From Caldithrix sp. (GTDB lineage: Bacteria > KSB1 > UBA2214 > DYKH01), in contig DYKH01000011.1 in assembly GCA_020722685.1 (NCBI GenBank), positions 18,625 through 69,074 on the forward strand: 50,450 bases of DNA, in the 5' to 3' direction. The stretch's first letter is position 1. The number at the start of each line of letters is the position of its first letter. Under the pieces are notes generated by a model. That model saw nothing but the letters and a program-made list of their open reading frames with translations. It was not told where the DNA came from and ran no database searches. Positions 9,047-18,900 of this stretch are shown here, piece by piece. The translations under genes were made by a program, and so were the position numbers.

Positions 9047-9999
9047 CATATTTGGGGATCAAAGCTCAGGGAAACTTTGGATGTCTTTTTCGGCGATGAA
9101 CGGGAACGAAGGATTTGCTGTTCCTGAATCTCCACCCGCGTTCCTGCCGGCACGGAGTAGGTGATCCAGGTGTTGGCTCCGATCACACATCCCTCACCAA
9201 TGACGGTTTGCCCGCCCAAAATAGTCGCGCCGGAATAGATGGTCACCTTATCCTTGATCGTCGGATGGCGTTTCCCGCCCTTTACAATCGATCCATCCGG
9301 ATTCTTGGGGAAGCTGAGAGCGCCCAAGGTCACGCCCTGGTAAATTTTTACGCAATCGCCGATCTCGGTCGTCTCGCCGATCACCACGCCGGTACCGTGG
9401 TCGATGAAAAAGTACTGGCCGATCCTAGCCCCAGGGTGAATGTCGATTCCGGTGCGCCGGTGCGCCCATTCCGACATCATCCGAGGGATGAGCGGGATTT
9501 GCATCTGATACAGCTCGTGGGCGATCCGATGAGCGGCGATGGCGTACACGAACGGATAGCACAATATCACTTCCTCTGTGGATTTGGCCGCCGGGTCCCC
9601 TTCGTAACCGGCCTGAATATCTAGTTTCAGCATGGAGCGGATTTTTGGTATCGCTTCGATGATCTCCAAGGCGCGACTTTCTGCCAATTCGGTGCAGGTT
9701 TTTCCATCGCACTCGGAGAGCCTACACTCGTTCTGCAAAGCACGGGAAAAGATGTCACTGCAGCTCAGAAACAGCGCGTCGATGGCACTTTGCACAAAGA
9801 ACAACATATTGGAACGAGCCGGCAGCCGCCTGCCAAAGTAGCCGGGAAACAGAAGCTGCATGAAATCGTCCAGCACTTCCACAACCCGTTGTTGGGTGGG
9901 AAGGTTTTTGCCGTCAACTCGATTGATGCCGCCATGCAGATCGTACGTCGCTGCAATTCGGTTAGCAGCATTCATCAATTTTTTCGCGGTGTCTGACAT
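9046..9999 (-). CDS. cysE: Serine O-acetyltransferase
   Basis: The start chosen is ATG at 9999 (MSDTAKKLMNAANRIA) with AGGA and GAGG upstream, giving 317 residues. The protein transfers acetyl from acetyl-CoA to L-serine, making O-acetylserine for cysteine synthesis. The N-terminal helical part (to about 190) precedes left-handed hexapeptide repeats with IDIHPGARIG, FIDHGTGVVIGETT (catalytic His) and KRHPTIKDKV. The chain ends in Ile, as in CysE proteins whose tail inserts into cysteine synthase. The longer N-terminus is like the EpsC/plant-like branch. It follows pgl by about 120 bases on the same strand and may be read from the pentose phosphate operon. Confidence 0.92.
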   Translation of the reverse strand: MSDTAKKLMNAANRIAATYDLHGGINRVDGKNLPTQQRVVEVLDDFMQLLFPGYFGRRLPARSNMLFFVQSAIDALFLSCSDIFSRALQNECRLSECDGKTCTELAESRALEIIEAIPKIRSMLKLDIQAGYEGDPAAKSTEEVILCYPFVYAIAAHRIAHELYQMQIPLIPRMMSEWAHRRTGIDIHPGARIGQYFFIDHGTGVVIGETTEIGDCVKIYQGVTLGALSFPKNPDGSIVKGGKRHPTIKDKVTIYSGATILGGQTVIGEGCVIGANTWITYSVPAGTRVEIQEQQILRSRSSPKKTSKVSLSFDPQI

Positions 10000-10121
10000 C
10001 GCCTCAATTTCCTTTAGAAAAACGCAATTCAACCGATTCATAATAAGACTGTGTGCAGAATACTGACAAGCCGTCGCGGTGCCGCGCGCAACCTGCAACT
10101 TGCCCGTTCGCATCACTCTTC

Positions 10122-10874
10122 TCAAATCCTGTTCAAATCCACCCTGCTGGCAGCGGCGGAATCAAGATACCAGTATAGCCGTCCGCTTTGTGGCTTGACT
10201 CGCTGGGCCGGCAAATCATTGTCCTCCTCCTCGAGGATTCGGTGAACGATCTCTGCTTTGTTCTGACCGGCGACCATAAATAGCACGGCCGCGGCGCTAT
10301 TCAGGAGCGGGTAGGTGAAGGTGATCCGCCAGACGGCAAGCTTTTCCACCCAATTGGCGGCGACCCATTTATCGTGCTCCTCCAGCGCCAGAGTACCCGG
10401 AAAAAGCGAGGCCGTATGTCCGTCCTCGCCAATACCCAGGAGTATCAAGTCAAAGCGTGGCGGTTGTTTGCTTGGGCCAAAGTATTTTGCCATGGTTTCC
10501 GCATAGACATCGGCAGCTTGCGAAGCCGGAGAAATGTCTGTCGGCACCGGATGAACATTGGCCGGTTGAATGTCCAGCGGCAACAACAGATTCCGATACG
10601 CCATCCCAGCATTGCTCTCCGGGTGGTCGATGGGGACGTATCGCTCATCGCTCCAAAAGAAATCTACGGCCGACCAATCCACCTCGTTGCGATGATGCTT
10701 TGCCAATTCCTTAAACAAGAGCTTCGGCGTACTTCCGCCCGATAAGGCAACCGCGAAACGACCCTTTTCCCGAATTGCTTGCCGTGCTTCGGCACAGAAA
10801 GCCTTGGCGACGTCCCTTTTTAATTCAGACTTGTTGCGCGAAACAACGATTTGTGGCGGCGGATCGCTTTTCAA
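10122..10874 (-). CDS. pgl: 6-phosphogluconolactonase (DevB type)
   Basis: This enzyme hydrolyses 6-phosphogluconolactone, the second step of the oxidative pentose phosphate pathway. Signatures are ALSGGSTPK near the N-terminus, FFWSDERYVP, and the catalytic LGIGEDGHTASLFPG. I place the start at TTG 10874: TTG overlaps the opcA stop as TTGA and AAAGGA lies upstream, giving 250 residues and starting just before the conserved IVVSRNK strand. A longer open frame to 10961 would overlap opcA by about 90 bases and is less likely. It is the third gene of zwf-opcA-pgl and is probably translationally coupled. Confidence 0.92.
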   Translation of the reverse strand: MKSDPPPQIVVSRNKSELKRDVAKAFCAEARQAIREKGRFAVALSGGSTPKLLFKELAKHHRNEVDWSAVDFFWSDERYVPIDHPESNAGMAYRNLLLPLDIQPANVHPVPTDISPASQAADVYAETMAKYFGPSKQPPRFDLILLGIGEDGHTASLFPGTLALEEHDKWVAANWVEKLAVWRITFTYPLLNSAAAVLFMVAGQNKAEIVHRILEEEDNDLPAQRVKPQSGRLYWYLDSAAASRVDLNRI

Positions 10875-11989
10875 CGCGGGGAATCCTTTAGTAATTCTCG
10901 TATCGCTTTGAGCGCTTTCAGATAGACCAGATCGGTTTGCAAACAATCTAATTCGTTGCACAAGAGCCGACCTTCATCCAGGTGAGCGATTGAATGCTGG
11001 CTCTCGTGAACCAGCGTCTCCGAGCGCCAAGCTTGCGTCCGAATGAAATCTCTTCCCTGAAGGGAGGCAAGAAACCGTGCTTGACTGGCTGTGTCGGTGA
11101 AAAGCTCGATGGCGGACAAACCAAAAAAATCGTCCCCCGGCTTGGTCTCAATTTGCAGAAGAGCTTTCCCACCTTGAGGGTTCCGCAAACCATACTCCCC
11201 TTTGCCGGTTTGCACGGGCTTTTCCATTCGCCATTCCAGACTGGAAATGAGCCAGCCGGCGAGGAGCAACGTCATGGATGAGATTTCATCTCTGCTCTGA
11301 GAACAGACTATGCGTTCGAGGTGCATCAAGCTCTCTCTGTTGATAGGCAAGTCAAAGAACTGGGCGATGGCTTCCCGCCAAGGAGTGAGTTTTGCCCAAC
11401 CTATGTCGCTCACTTTCATATCCGAGCTCAAACGAATCGCCTGCTCGGCGTATCTTGCCATGGACTGGGCTGAAGCAAACGTTTTTGGCATGTCCAAAAT
11501 GATTTGGTTGACGGCCTGATACAGACCGGGAAACTCCTCTATGGTAAAGTAAGACGGATTAGGCCACCAGAGGTATACGGGTAAGCTGGGCAACAGCAGC
11601 GGCAGAATGTCGCCCGGCAGATCATTTTTAGCTTGGGCAGGAATTTCCAAATTGATTTGCTCGCAACAGATTTGCTTGCCGCTTAACAGGCTCATTTGAC
11701 AAAAAGCGGAAAAAGAGGCCTCGATTCTTCCGGTGGTTCTGCCCGGATTCACAAAGGCTGAAATGATCCTGCAAGGGTGATGGGAGACCAATTGCGGGGC
11801 TGCGCGCATGGCCCGCTGGAAGGCATTTTCGCTTTCAACGATGACGACCAAGTTCAGTGTGCTGGCGCGGAGAAGGGCTTCGTCTCTCGCCTCCTTCGCC
11901 TGGCTCTGCCAGAATTCGGTCAATTTTGCTTCAAGGTTCGGCAGACTGACCCGATAGCCCGGCAATTGCACGGGTGCAAGAGTGCTCAT
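10871..11989 (-). CDS. opcA: Glucose-6-phosphate dehydrogenase assembly protein OpcA
   Basis: The 372-residue product matches OpcA, a positive effector that activates or assembles Zwf and links it to redox control in cyanobacteria and actinobacteria. Recognisable features are the N-terminal TLNLVVIVE strand, HHPCRIISAFV near residue 75 and the LPVYLWWPN segment near 145, which are typical of the family. ATG at 11989 sits in ATGA overlapping the zwf stop, with GGAGG five bases upstream. OpcA has no known catalytic activity. Its presence suggests that the pentose phosphate entry is regulated post-translationally here. Confidence 0.9.
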   Translation of the reverse strand: MSTLAPVQLPGYRVSLPNLEAKLTEFWQSQAKEARDEALLRASTLNLVVIVESENAFQRAMRAAPQLVSHHPCRIISAFVNPGRTTGRIEASFSAFCQMSLLSGKQICCEQINLEIPAQAKNDLPGDILPLLLPSLPVYLWWPNPSYFTIEEFPGLYQAVNQIILDMPKTFASAQSMARYAEQAIRLSSDMKVSDIGWAKLTPWREAIAQFFDLPINRESLMHLERIVCSQSRDEISSMTLLLAGWLISSLEWRMEKPVQTGKGEYGLRNPQGGKALLQIETKPGDDFFGLSAIELFTDTASQARFLASLQGRDFIRTQAWRSETLVHESQHSIAHLDEGRLLCNELDCLQTDLVYLKALKAIRELLKDSPR

Positions 11990-13524
11990 AGCCTCCTCCA
12001 CTTCAGACCATCTTGTTTGATCAGATCATCTGCTTCTTTCGGCCCCCAGGTTCCCACCTGATATTGAGGCAGAGTCTTGGCCTGGTCTTCCGCCCATTGT
12101 TGTAGGATGGGCGTGAGAATTTGCCAGGCCAATTCGTTTTCATCAACGCGGGTAAAAAGAGTCGCGTCGCCGATCATGGCATCGAGCAATAAACGTTCGT
12201 AGGCCTCCGGCGGCGCTTCCCCAAAGCTGGTGCCGTAACGAAAATCCATCGTGACGGGCCGGATGCGACCGGCAGGGCCGGGTACCTTTGAATCAAAGCG
12301 CAACGAAATGCCCTCCTCCGGTTGGATGCGCAACGCCAAGACGTTGGGCTTTGCTTCTTCCACGGCTTCGGGTCCAAAAATCTGCAACGGTGCGCTTTTG
12401 AAATAGATGGCAATCTCCGTCACCTTTTTGGGAAGTCGCTTGCCGGTGCGCAGATAGAAGGGGACTCCCGCCCAACGCCAGTTATTAAGCAGAAGCTTGA
12501 TGGCCACATACGATTCAGTTGTAGAATTGGGATCAACGCCTTCCTCCTGCAGGTAGCCGATCTTTTTCTCCCCCAACAGCGATCCTGCCGCGTATTGACC
12601 GCGGACGACATAACGGTTTACTTCCGCCTTTGCAATCGGCTGAATAGCCCGCAACACTTTGACCTTTTCGTCCCGCACCGCATTGGCATCGAAAGAAGAA
12701 GGCGGTTCCATGGCCACCAGCGTCAGCAATTGTAGGACGTGATTCTGCACCACGTCTCTCAATGTCCCGGTTTCTTCAAAAAACTTGCCGCGGCCTTCAA
12801 GACCAATGGTCTCGGCTGCGGTTATTTGCACGTGTTCCACGTAACGGCGATTCCAAATCGGCTCAAAGATACTGTTGGCAAAACGGAAAACCAAAATGTT
12901 CTGCACCGTCTCTTTGCCCAAATAGTGATCGATGCGATAGACTTGCTCTTCCCGAAATACCCTGCTGACCACCCTGTTGAGCGAGCGGGCACTCTCCAAG
13001 TCCCGCCCGTAGGGCTTTTCGATGATGATGCGCGTCCACCCCGGCTCGCTGTTTGCCATCCCGGACGCACCCAAATTATGGATGATGGATTCGTACTGAG
13101 AAGGTGGAGTGGCCAAATAGAATAACCTGTTGCTTGGCTTACCTTGACCGTTTTCCCGTTCCTCCAATTGAGTTCTTAACTTCTGATATTCGGCAAGCTG
13201 GGTAAAATCGCCCTGCAGGTAGAACAAGTTGGCCGCAAAACGCTGCCAATCCGATTGCTTGCCGGTGTCCTTGAGCACGGCTGCTTGCATTTCACTGCGA
13301 AATTCGCTGTCCGTTTTCGTGCGCCGGGCAAATCCGACGATGGAGAAATCGGCCGGCAGAAGCCCATTGACAAATAGGCGAAACAGCGCCGGAACCAGCT
13401 TGCGGTGGGTCAAATCTCCGGTAGCTCCGAAAATGATGATCGTCGCCGGCTGAGGCGTGCGCGTGAGCCGTAAGCCCTCGCGCAAGGGATTCTGCAAAAT
13501 AAACTCGGGCATTCGTTGTTCCAT
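11986..13524 (-). CDS. zwf: Glucose-6-phosphate 1-dehydrogenase
   Basis: The 512-residue enzyme oxidises glucose 6-phosphate to 6-phosphogluconolactone with NAD(P)+. The nucleotide site GATGDLTHRK is at 33-42, EKPYG at 169-173 and the substrate/catalytic motif RIDHYLGKE at 197-205 with His200. The length is full. Two in-frame ATGs (13524 and 13512) compete; neither has a strong Shine-Dalgarno, so the start is uncertain by four codons. It heads the zwf-opcA-pgl operon and is divergent from the phosphoesterase gene at 13695, so its promoter must lie in the 170-base gap between them. Confidence 0.96.
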   Translation of the reverse strand: MEQRMPEFILQNPLREGLRLTRTPQPATIIIFGATGDLTHRKLVPALFRLFVNGLLPADFSIVGFARRTKTDSEFRSEMQAAVLKDTGKQSDWQRFAANLFYLQGDFTQLAEYQKLRTQLEERENGQGKPSNRLFYLATPPSQYESIIHNLGASGMANSEPGWTRIIIEKPYGRDLESARSLNRVVSRVFREEQVYRIDHYLGKETVQNILVFRFANSIFEPIWNRRYVEHVQITAAETIGLEGRGKFFEETGTLRDVVQNHVLQLLTLVAMEPPSSFDANAVRDEKVKVLRAIQPIAKAEVNRYVVRGQYAAGSLLGEKKIGYLQEEGVDPNSTTESYVAIKLLLNNWRWAGVPFYLRTGKRLPKKVTEIAIYFKSAPLQIFGPEAVEEAKPNVLALRIQPEEGISLRFDSKVPGPAGRIRPVTMDFRYGTSFGEAPPEAYERLLLDAMIGDATLFTRVDENELAWQILTPILQQWAEDQAKTLPQYQVGTWGPKEADDLIKQDGLKWRRL

Positions 13525-13694
13525 CCACTAGTGTGAGTTTCATTGTCAACAAAATATAACAAAGTTCTGAGAGAATTACAGACATCTTTTTTTACCACCG
13601 CTCGGATTTATTCTGCAACATCCCAATCAATTCTGTACCTTTGGGCAATTCATGTTGGAAATTGAATGACTGAACGCCCACCGGTGAGAAAGGA

Positions 13695-15203
13695 ATGAGC
13701 TTGAAGAAGCCTGCTTTCGTTTTGCTGTTTTTGATTGCCGCGGCAACAACCTTGATTACCTACGCCACCTTCATCGAGCCGCAAAGACTGACGATTGAGA
13801 AGATTGAAATTTCTTCACCCAAGTTGTCACCCGGCAACGACATCACGATTGTCCAGTTGTCCGACGTTCATCTGACATCGATCGGAAATCTGGAGCAAAA
13901 AGTCGTCCAGCAGGTGAACGATTTGCAGCCGGATCTGATCGTTGTCACTGGGGACATGTTCAGCCGGTCCCCAGTTTTCGAAAAAGAGCATTCAAAAGAA
14001 TTTGATCTCGAATTAGAACACATTGTCTCCTTCCTTGCCTCCCTGCACGCCAAGCACGGTCTCTACCTTATCAGAGGCAACAACGACTTTGGCAACGACA
14101 AGGAAACTAGTAATCGCTACTTGGAAAAGATGGAGCAGTTAGGCGTACCGCTTCTGGCCAATGCTAAGAGACTCGTCACCATCAACAATACAAAGCTAAA
14201 TCTGGTGGGTGTCGATTATCCGGAGCAAGAGAGAGAAAGAGTCGCAGAGTTTTGGGTGAGTGACTCGGCGGGAAATCGGTACTTGCAATCCGACTATTCG
14301 CGAAGCAACACCTATTCGCACTTTTTTGCCGTCGATGATCCATCTCGGTGGAGGAATTATATCTACAGCGGAAGAATGCGCCTGACCGACCCCGCGGAGG
14401 GCAGCATCGGCGTCACTTTCTATTCGCAGTTTCATCGTGGCTATGACAAGTTCTATCGCTGCCGTGAAACCGCCAAGGAGGCCAATTTTCGCTTCTCCCC
14501 GCATGGGACTGATATTACCGGAGGGAAAAGAGACACCCAGGTGGTTCTAAGAGACGACCGTTGGCATTGGTTCAAGATCGCGGTTCAATCCGATTCAGTC
14601 AAGACCGAGATGCGTGCCAAGCTTTGGCCGGAGGGATGGCCCGAGCCAGCCGATTGGCAAGCCCAAGCCTTTGACGACTCGACGACGCACTTGACCGGCG
14701 GAACCGTGGGTGTCTGGAGCTCAGGCGGCGGGTACCATCAGCTCGATGATCTGACAGTCGTCACCGAGTCAGGTGACACACTTTTGCATACTGATTTTGA
14801 GGATGACGTAATCGGCGAAAATGCTGGCGATTGGGTGAGCTTCAACCACGACCACGACGCGATTCCCATTCTGATGCGAGGCGTACCGGATTCCATTTTC
14901 ACAGTTTTGCTGGCGCACACCCCGGATTTTGTGAAATGGGAAAAGATGACCGGCATCGATTTGGTCTTGAGTGGTCACACCCATGGCGGGCAGATTCGTC
15001 TGCCTTTGTTTGGGCCGCCCATAGTCAGAATCAAATTGGGGAGAAAGTACATGCAGGGGCTGCACCGGATTGACAACACCTGGCTCTATGTCAACCGCGG
15101 CATCGGCACGATCCTTTTGCCCATGCGCCTGTTTTGTCCGCCGGAAATAACCCTCATCAAATTGAAAGCCGAAAGAGGAGCATGTATTGAAAAGAATGAT
15201 TAG
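13695..15203 (+). CDS. Membrane-anchored metallophosphoesterase with a large inserted beta domain
   Basis: ATG at 13695 has AGGA upstream. Residues 7-26 form an N-terminal membrane anchor. The calcineurin-like metal sites are complete: DVH (Asp57, His59), GD (86-87), GNN (128-130), His408 in LLAHTPD and GHTH (427-430), closest in style to the YkuE group. YkuE-like enzymes are about 300 residues; here about 200 residues (roughly 185-385) are inserted after the LNLVGVDY strand. The insert has features of a LamG/concanavalin-like jelly roll (IYSGRMRL, DDRWHWFKIAV, GTVGVWSSGG, HTDFEDD). The catalytic part is probably outside the cytoplasm; the substrate is unknown, though related enzymes act on lipids such as UDP-diacylglucosamine. 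No frameshift is seen. Confidence 0.85.
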   Translation: MSLKKPAFVLLFLIAAATTLITYATFIEPQRLTIEKIEISSPKLSPGNDITIVQLSDVHLTSIGNLEQKVVQQVNDLQPDLIVVTGDMFSRSPVFEKEHSKEFDLELEHIVSFLASLHAKHGLYLIRGNNDFGNDKETSNRYLEKMEQLGVPLLANAKRLVTINNTKLNLVGVDYPEQERERVAEFWVSDSAGNRYLQSDYSRSNTYSHFFAVDDPSRWRNYIYSGRMRLTDPAEGSIGVTFYSQFHRGYDKFYRCRETAKEANFRFSPHGTDITGGKRDTQVVLRDDRWHWFKIAVQSDSVKTEMRAKLWPEGWPEPADWQAQAFDDSTTHLTGGTVGVWSSGGGYHQLDDLTVVTESGDTLLHTDFEDDVIGENAGDWVSFNHDHDAIPILMRGVPDSIFTVLLAHTPDFVKWEKMTGIDLVLSGHTHGGQIRLPLFGPPIVRIKLGRKYMQGLHRIDNTWLYVNRGIGTILLPMRLFCPPEITLIKLKAERGACIEKND

Positions 15204-15279
15204 ACTCTGCAGGCCTTGAGCGAACTCGACCGTTAGGCTTGTTAAAGGTAAGAATTGCACCCTTCTTGTCATTCGTATG

Positions 15280-15949
15280 TTAAGAGTGTCTTTTCCTGCG
15301 CTGAGATGCTCCCCAAAAGTTCGGAGGTGAGCAAGAATCATTTTCTTTGTGGCGAAAATCTCTGCCCGGGGCATATTCCCGGCTCTTAAGAAAATCTTCA
15401 AACTTACGCACGTCCAACACCAAAGCATTGTCATCGCATCCGTCCACCCACTCTTAAATGTTTTCGCCATACTTTATGCGTTTGCCTGGAGCTGAGGTTT
15501 CCAGAACATACGTACCCGTCGCATTTGGCTTAAAGGTCAGATAGCTATTGGGAAATCGAGGATCGACGCCAACACCGGTCCTTAGCCCTTTTCCAAAGAG
15601 GAAAAACCTGCGCTCTTCCCACCCCCGAGCCGGCACTCCCGGCAGCCCCTTCACAAAGTGAATCGTCTGCACCTAGCTTGTTTTCGTAACATCAAGCCGG
15701 GGATCTGGAATGACCTCCTCATCGCGAGCGATAAATACGCCTGCCATAACCAACGGCCGGCCCAATTAGAACTGCGATTTCCGCAGCTCCTCGGGCTGGA
15801 TGTTGTACTCTCATCAGAGAAAGGGTTAATTCCATCCGATTAAAATTGCCCGGCGACGGAAGGCCGGGAACGCAGCCCCATAGCCAAAGCAATCCCCCTG
15901 TCAATACCAGTATTGTGGGCTTAAGGCTTGACACTGAAGACTGTTCCAA
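15280..15949 (-). pseudogene. Decayed secreted-protein gene with three in-frame stops
   Basis: On the minus strand one frame reads as coding-like protein from about 15820 down to 15280, broken by TAA (15768-15766), TAG (15675-15673) and TAA (15456-15454). Segments include VMAGVFIARDEEVIPDP, LTFKPNATGTYVLETSAPG and DDNALVLDVRKFEDFLKSRE. The last resembles the C-terminal part of esterase-D-like alpha/beta hydrolases, but the match is weak. Upstream, in another frame from 15949, a hydrophobic leader ending LLWLWGC looks like a lipoprotein signal, implying a frameshift near 15.81 kb. I infer a dead gene, possibly a lipoprotein or esterase. The stretch between the phosphoesterase and tricorn genes holds nothing else. 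Confidence 0.5.
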
Positions 15950-15995
15950 CGAGTTCTATGTCGTCGCCGGCTACTTCTATTGGCGAAGGTGCAAA

Positions 15996-18900
15996 TTATT
16001 TCACCGGGTACCCCGGCTTTTCCGGAAACACAAACGGATGCTCTTTGATTTGCTGTAAAACTACCTCAATCGCTTTCTCCAACTGCCGATCGTGACCAGC
16101 CATGGCTGAGGCCGGGTCGTTCTCCACCAAAATGTCCGGATCGGCGCCGTGATTTTCCACCAGCCACTTTCCCGCCTGCCCGAAAAAGGCGTTGTTGGAC
16201 TGCCACACGGTGCCGTTGTCGACGGTCTTTTGCGCGTTGACGATGCCGACCAATCCGCCCCAGGAGGGTACGCCGACGACCGTACCCAGCTTACGGGCTT
16301 TGAAATGCTCGACGAACGCCTCGCCATCCGAGCCGTTGTACTCGTTGCTGATGACCACATACTGGCCGGTAGAAGTGCTGCCGGGATAGCGGAACGGCAC
16401 CATGTTCTTTAGGCAATTGTAGGCAATCATCTTGCGCTCCAGCTTGTCGATCAGGAAGTATTCCGTCCACCCGCCGCCGTTGCCGCGCACGTCGATGATG
16501 AGGCCTTTCTTGTAACGGAAGGCGCGCCAAAACTTGTCGAATTGCCCCACATTGCCGGAGCCCATGCCGGTAATGTGCATATAACCGACCTCGCCGTTAC
16601 TCGCCTTCAAAACATGGTCGATGTTGTCGGCAAGCCACCGATTGTAACGCAAAGTGTATTCCGATTCAATGGGCTCTATTTCCGTAGTCTTGGCACCCGC
16701 AGTCGCCGACTTTATGGTGATCTTGACCTTTTGTCCCTTGGTCACCTGCAGGTGTTTATAGGGATTCTCTGGATATTTGATTTCTTGGCCATTTATCGCG
16801 ATCAAGTAGTCACCTTCTTTGATGTCGATGTCCGGCCGCGCCAGTGGTGCTTTTAGGTCACGGTTATATTCCGTGGGGCCATAAATGGTCTTGAATCGAT
16901 AATAGCCGCTCTCATCTGCCTGCAGGTCGGCGCCCAATAATCCTGTATAGACAGTTTTTTCCGGCTGCTTCTGCGGACCGTTGTCGCCGCCGCCGATATA
17001 GGTGTGGGAAACACAAAGTTCCCCTACCATTTGCGACAACAGCCAATTCAAATCGTTGCGCGAATTGAGCTCGGGCAAATAGGATCGATAAGTCTTGCCC
17101 ATCTGCCTCCAGTCGTGCCCGTGCATGTTGGGATCGTAGAAAAAGTCCCGATACCAGCGCCAGGCATCATTAAAAATTTGCGCCCATTCTTCCCTGGGCT
17201 TTACCTGATAGACCATTTTGTCCAAATCAAGCTTGTCGCCGAGGGACTTGGAGCTGAAAGCCTTCTCAACTTTCGTGACATGATAATCACCCTTCTTCTT
17301 TATCAAGATATGCTCGCGATTGGCTGACAGCCGCCAATCGCTTATTTTCGATTCGAGCGTGACATCCTTTTGATCTTTCATGTCAAAGATATGCAAATCC
17401 CACTTGTCAGCCCCGCCGGGCGTAAAGATTTCCTCGTATTCGTTCTCGGCAAAATTCTCCGTGGCCGCCCAGGTGACTTTTCCTTTACCCGCTTTTAGGA
17501 AAAAGTAGTTTCCCGCCTTCACCGGCAGTGGGAAGATTCGATCTTGGATACCGGCAAGGTCGATGCGAAAAGCCGGTTCTTCCTTTTTGGAAACATCTGT
17601 TTTTGCTTTGTCTTCTTTTTTCTCCTCGTCTGGCTTCGGCACTTTTTCAAAGGGAGGCTTCTGCCCCGCCTTTAACTGCACCACCATCACTTGCACGGGA
17701 TTGGGAATGACGTGATTGTCCTCAAAGACATCCATTCTTACGTCATAGTTGCGGTAGGAGAGAAAGTACAAGTACTCACCGTTGGCATCAAAGGATGGAT
17801 TCAGGCAATCATAAAATTCGTCGGTCAGAGCATAGCTCCTGTTCTGCTCCAGGCTGTAAAGGAAAATCTTGCTGTTACGGTTAGACTGCACGAAAGAGTA
17901 GGTCACCCATTTACTGTCCGGCGACCATCCATAGTCGCTGATCTCCCAATAGAACTCATCGTTCTTGAGTTGATTGGAGGAGTCAATCTTGACCAGCTTT
18001 TTGTTCTCGACCTCCAGGTAATAGATCGCGAAATCCTTATTGCCGAACAGAATCTTCTTGCTGTCCGGCGACCATTCCAAATGATAAACGGTCCGATCCA
18101 AGTCGTTGGTAAGACGAATCCATTCGCCCTCGGCCTGTAAATTTTTCAGGTACAACTGGTACTCACCGGATTTGTCGGAGAAAAACGCCAGCCATTTACC
18201 GTCTGGTGAGATTTGCGGAAAACGTTCGCGTGTGTCAGAGCTCTCGGTCAGATTCTGTGTCGGAAGGTTTTCGTCGTTGGGAACCAATAAGATGTCGCCG
18301 CGAGCTTCAAAGGCAACGGTCTTGCCGTCATTGCTGATGGACATGGAGTGAATGTAGTCTTTAGGGTTAAGGGTTCGCTTCGCCAATTGCCACTGATCGG
18401 TGGGGATGCTCACCTCCACCTTTCTCGACTGATTATTAGCTGTGTCCAACACATAGAGGTAGCCGGAATGGAGATAGACGATTTGCCGTCCGTCCGTGGA
18501 TGGCATTTGCACATCAAAATCCTCATAGTGAGTCACCTGCTCGATTTTCTTGCTGTCAAAGTAATAGCGATAGAGGTTGGCAATACCGTTGTTGCCGCGG
18601 TCGGAGACGAAATACATCCACTCGCCGATCCACATGGGATAGCTGTTTTTCCCCACATAGTCGGTCAGCGGCGTGAAAGTCTTGCCGGCAAAATCATAGA
18701 GCCAGATGTCCTGATATTGCCCGCCCTTGTAACGCTTCCAGTAATATTCCTCGTTGCCGCGCGGATTGTATATCAGTTTTTTCCCGTCCGGTGAAAAAGA
18801 GCCGAGCACGGCACGGGGAATGGGAAGCTTTTCCGGCATGGTGGCGTCAGTGGAAACGGCATAGAGCGCGGTGATGGGACGATAGGTATTCTCATGCGAG

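Noticed and set aside
14769..15470. Long minus-strand open frame antisense to the metallophosphoesterase
   Set aside because: Most of it mirrors the third-position pattern of the plus-strand gene and has no family-like motifs; only its first part overlaps the decayed gene.
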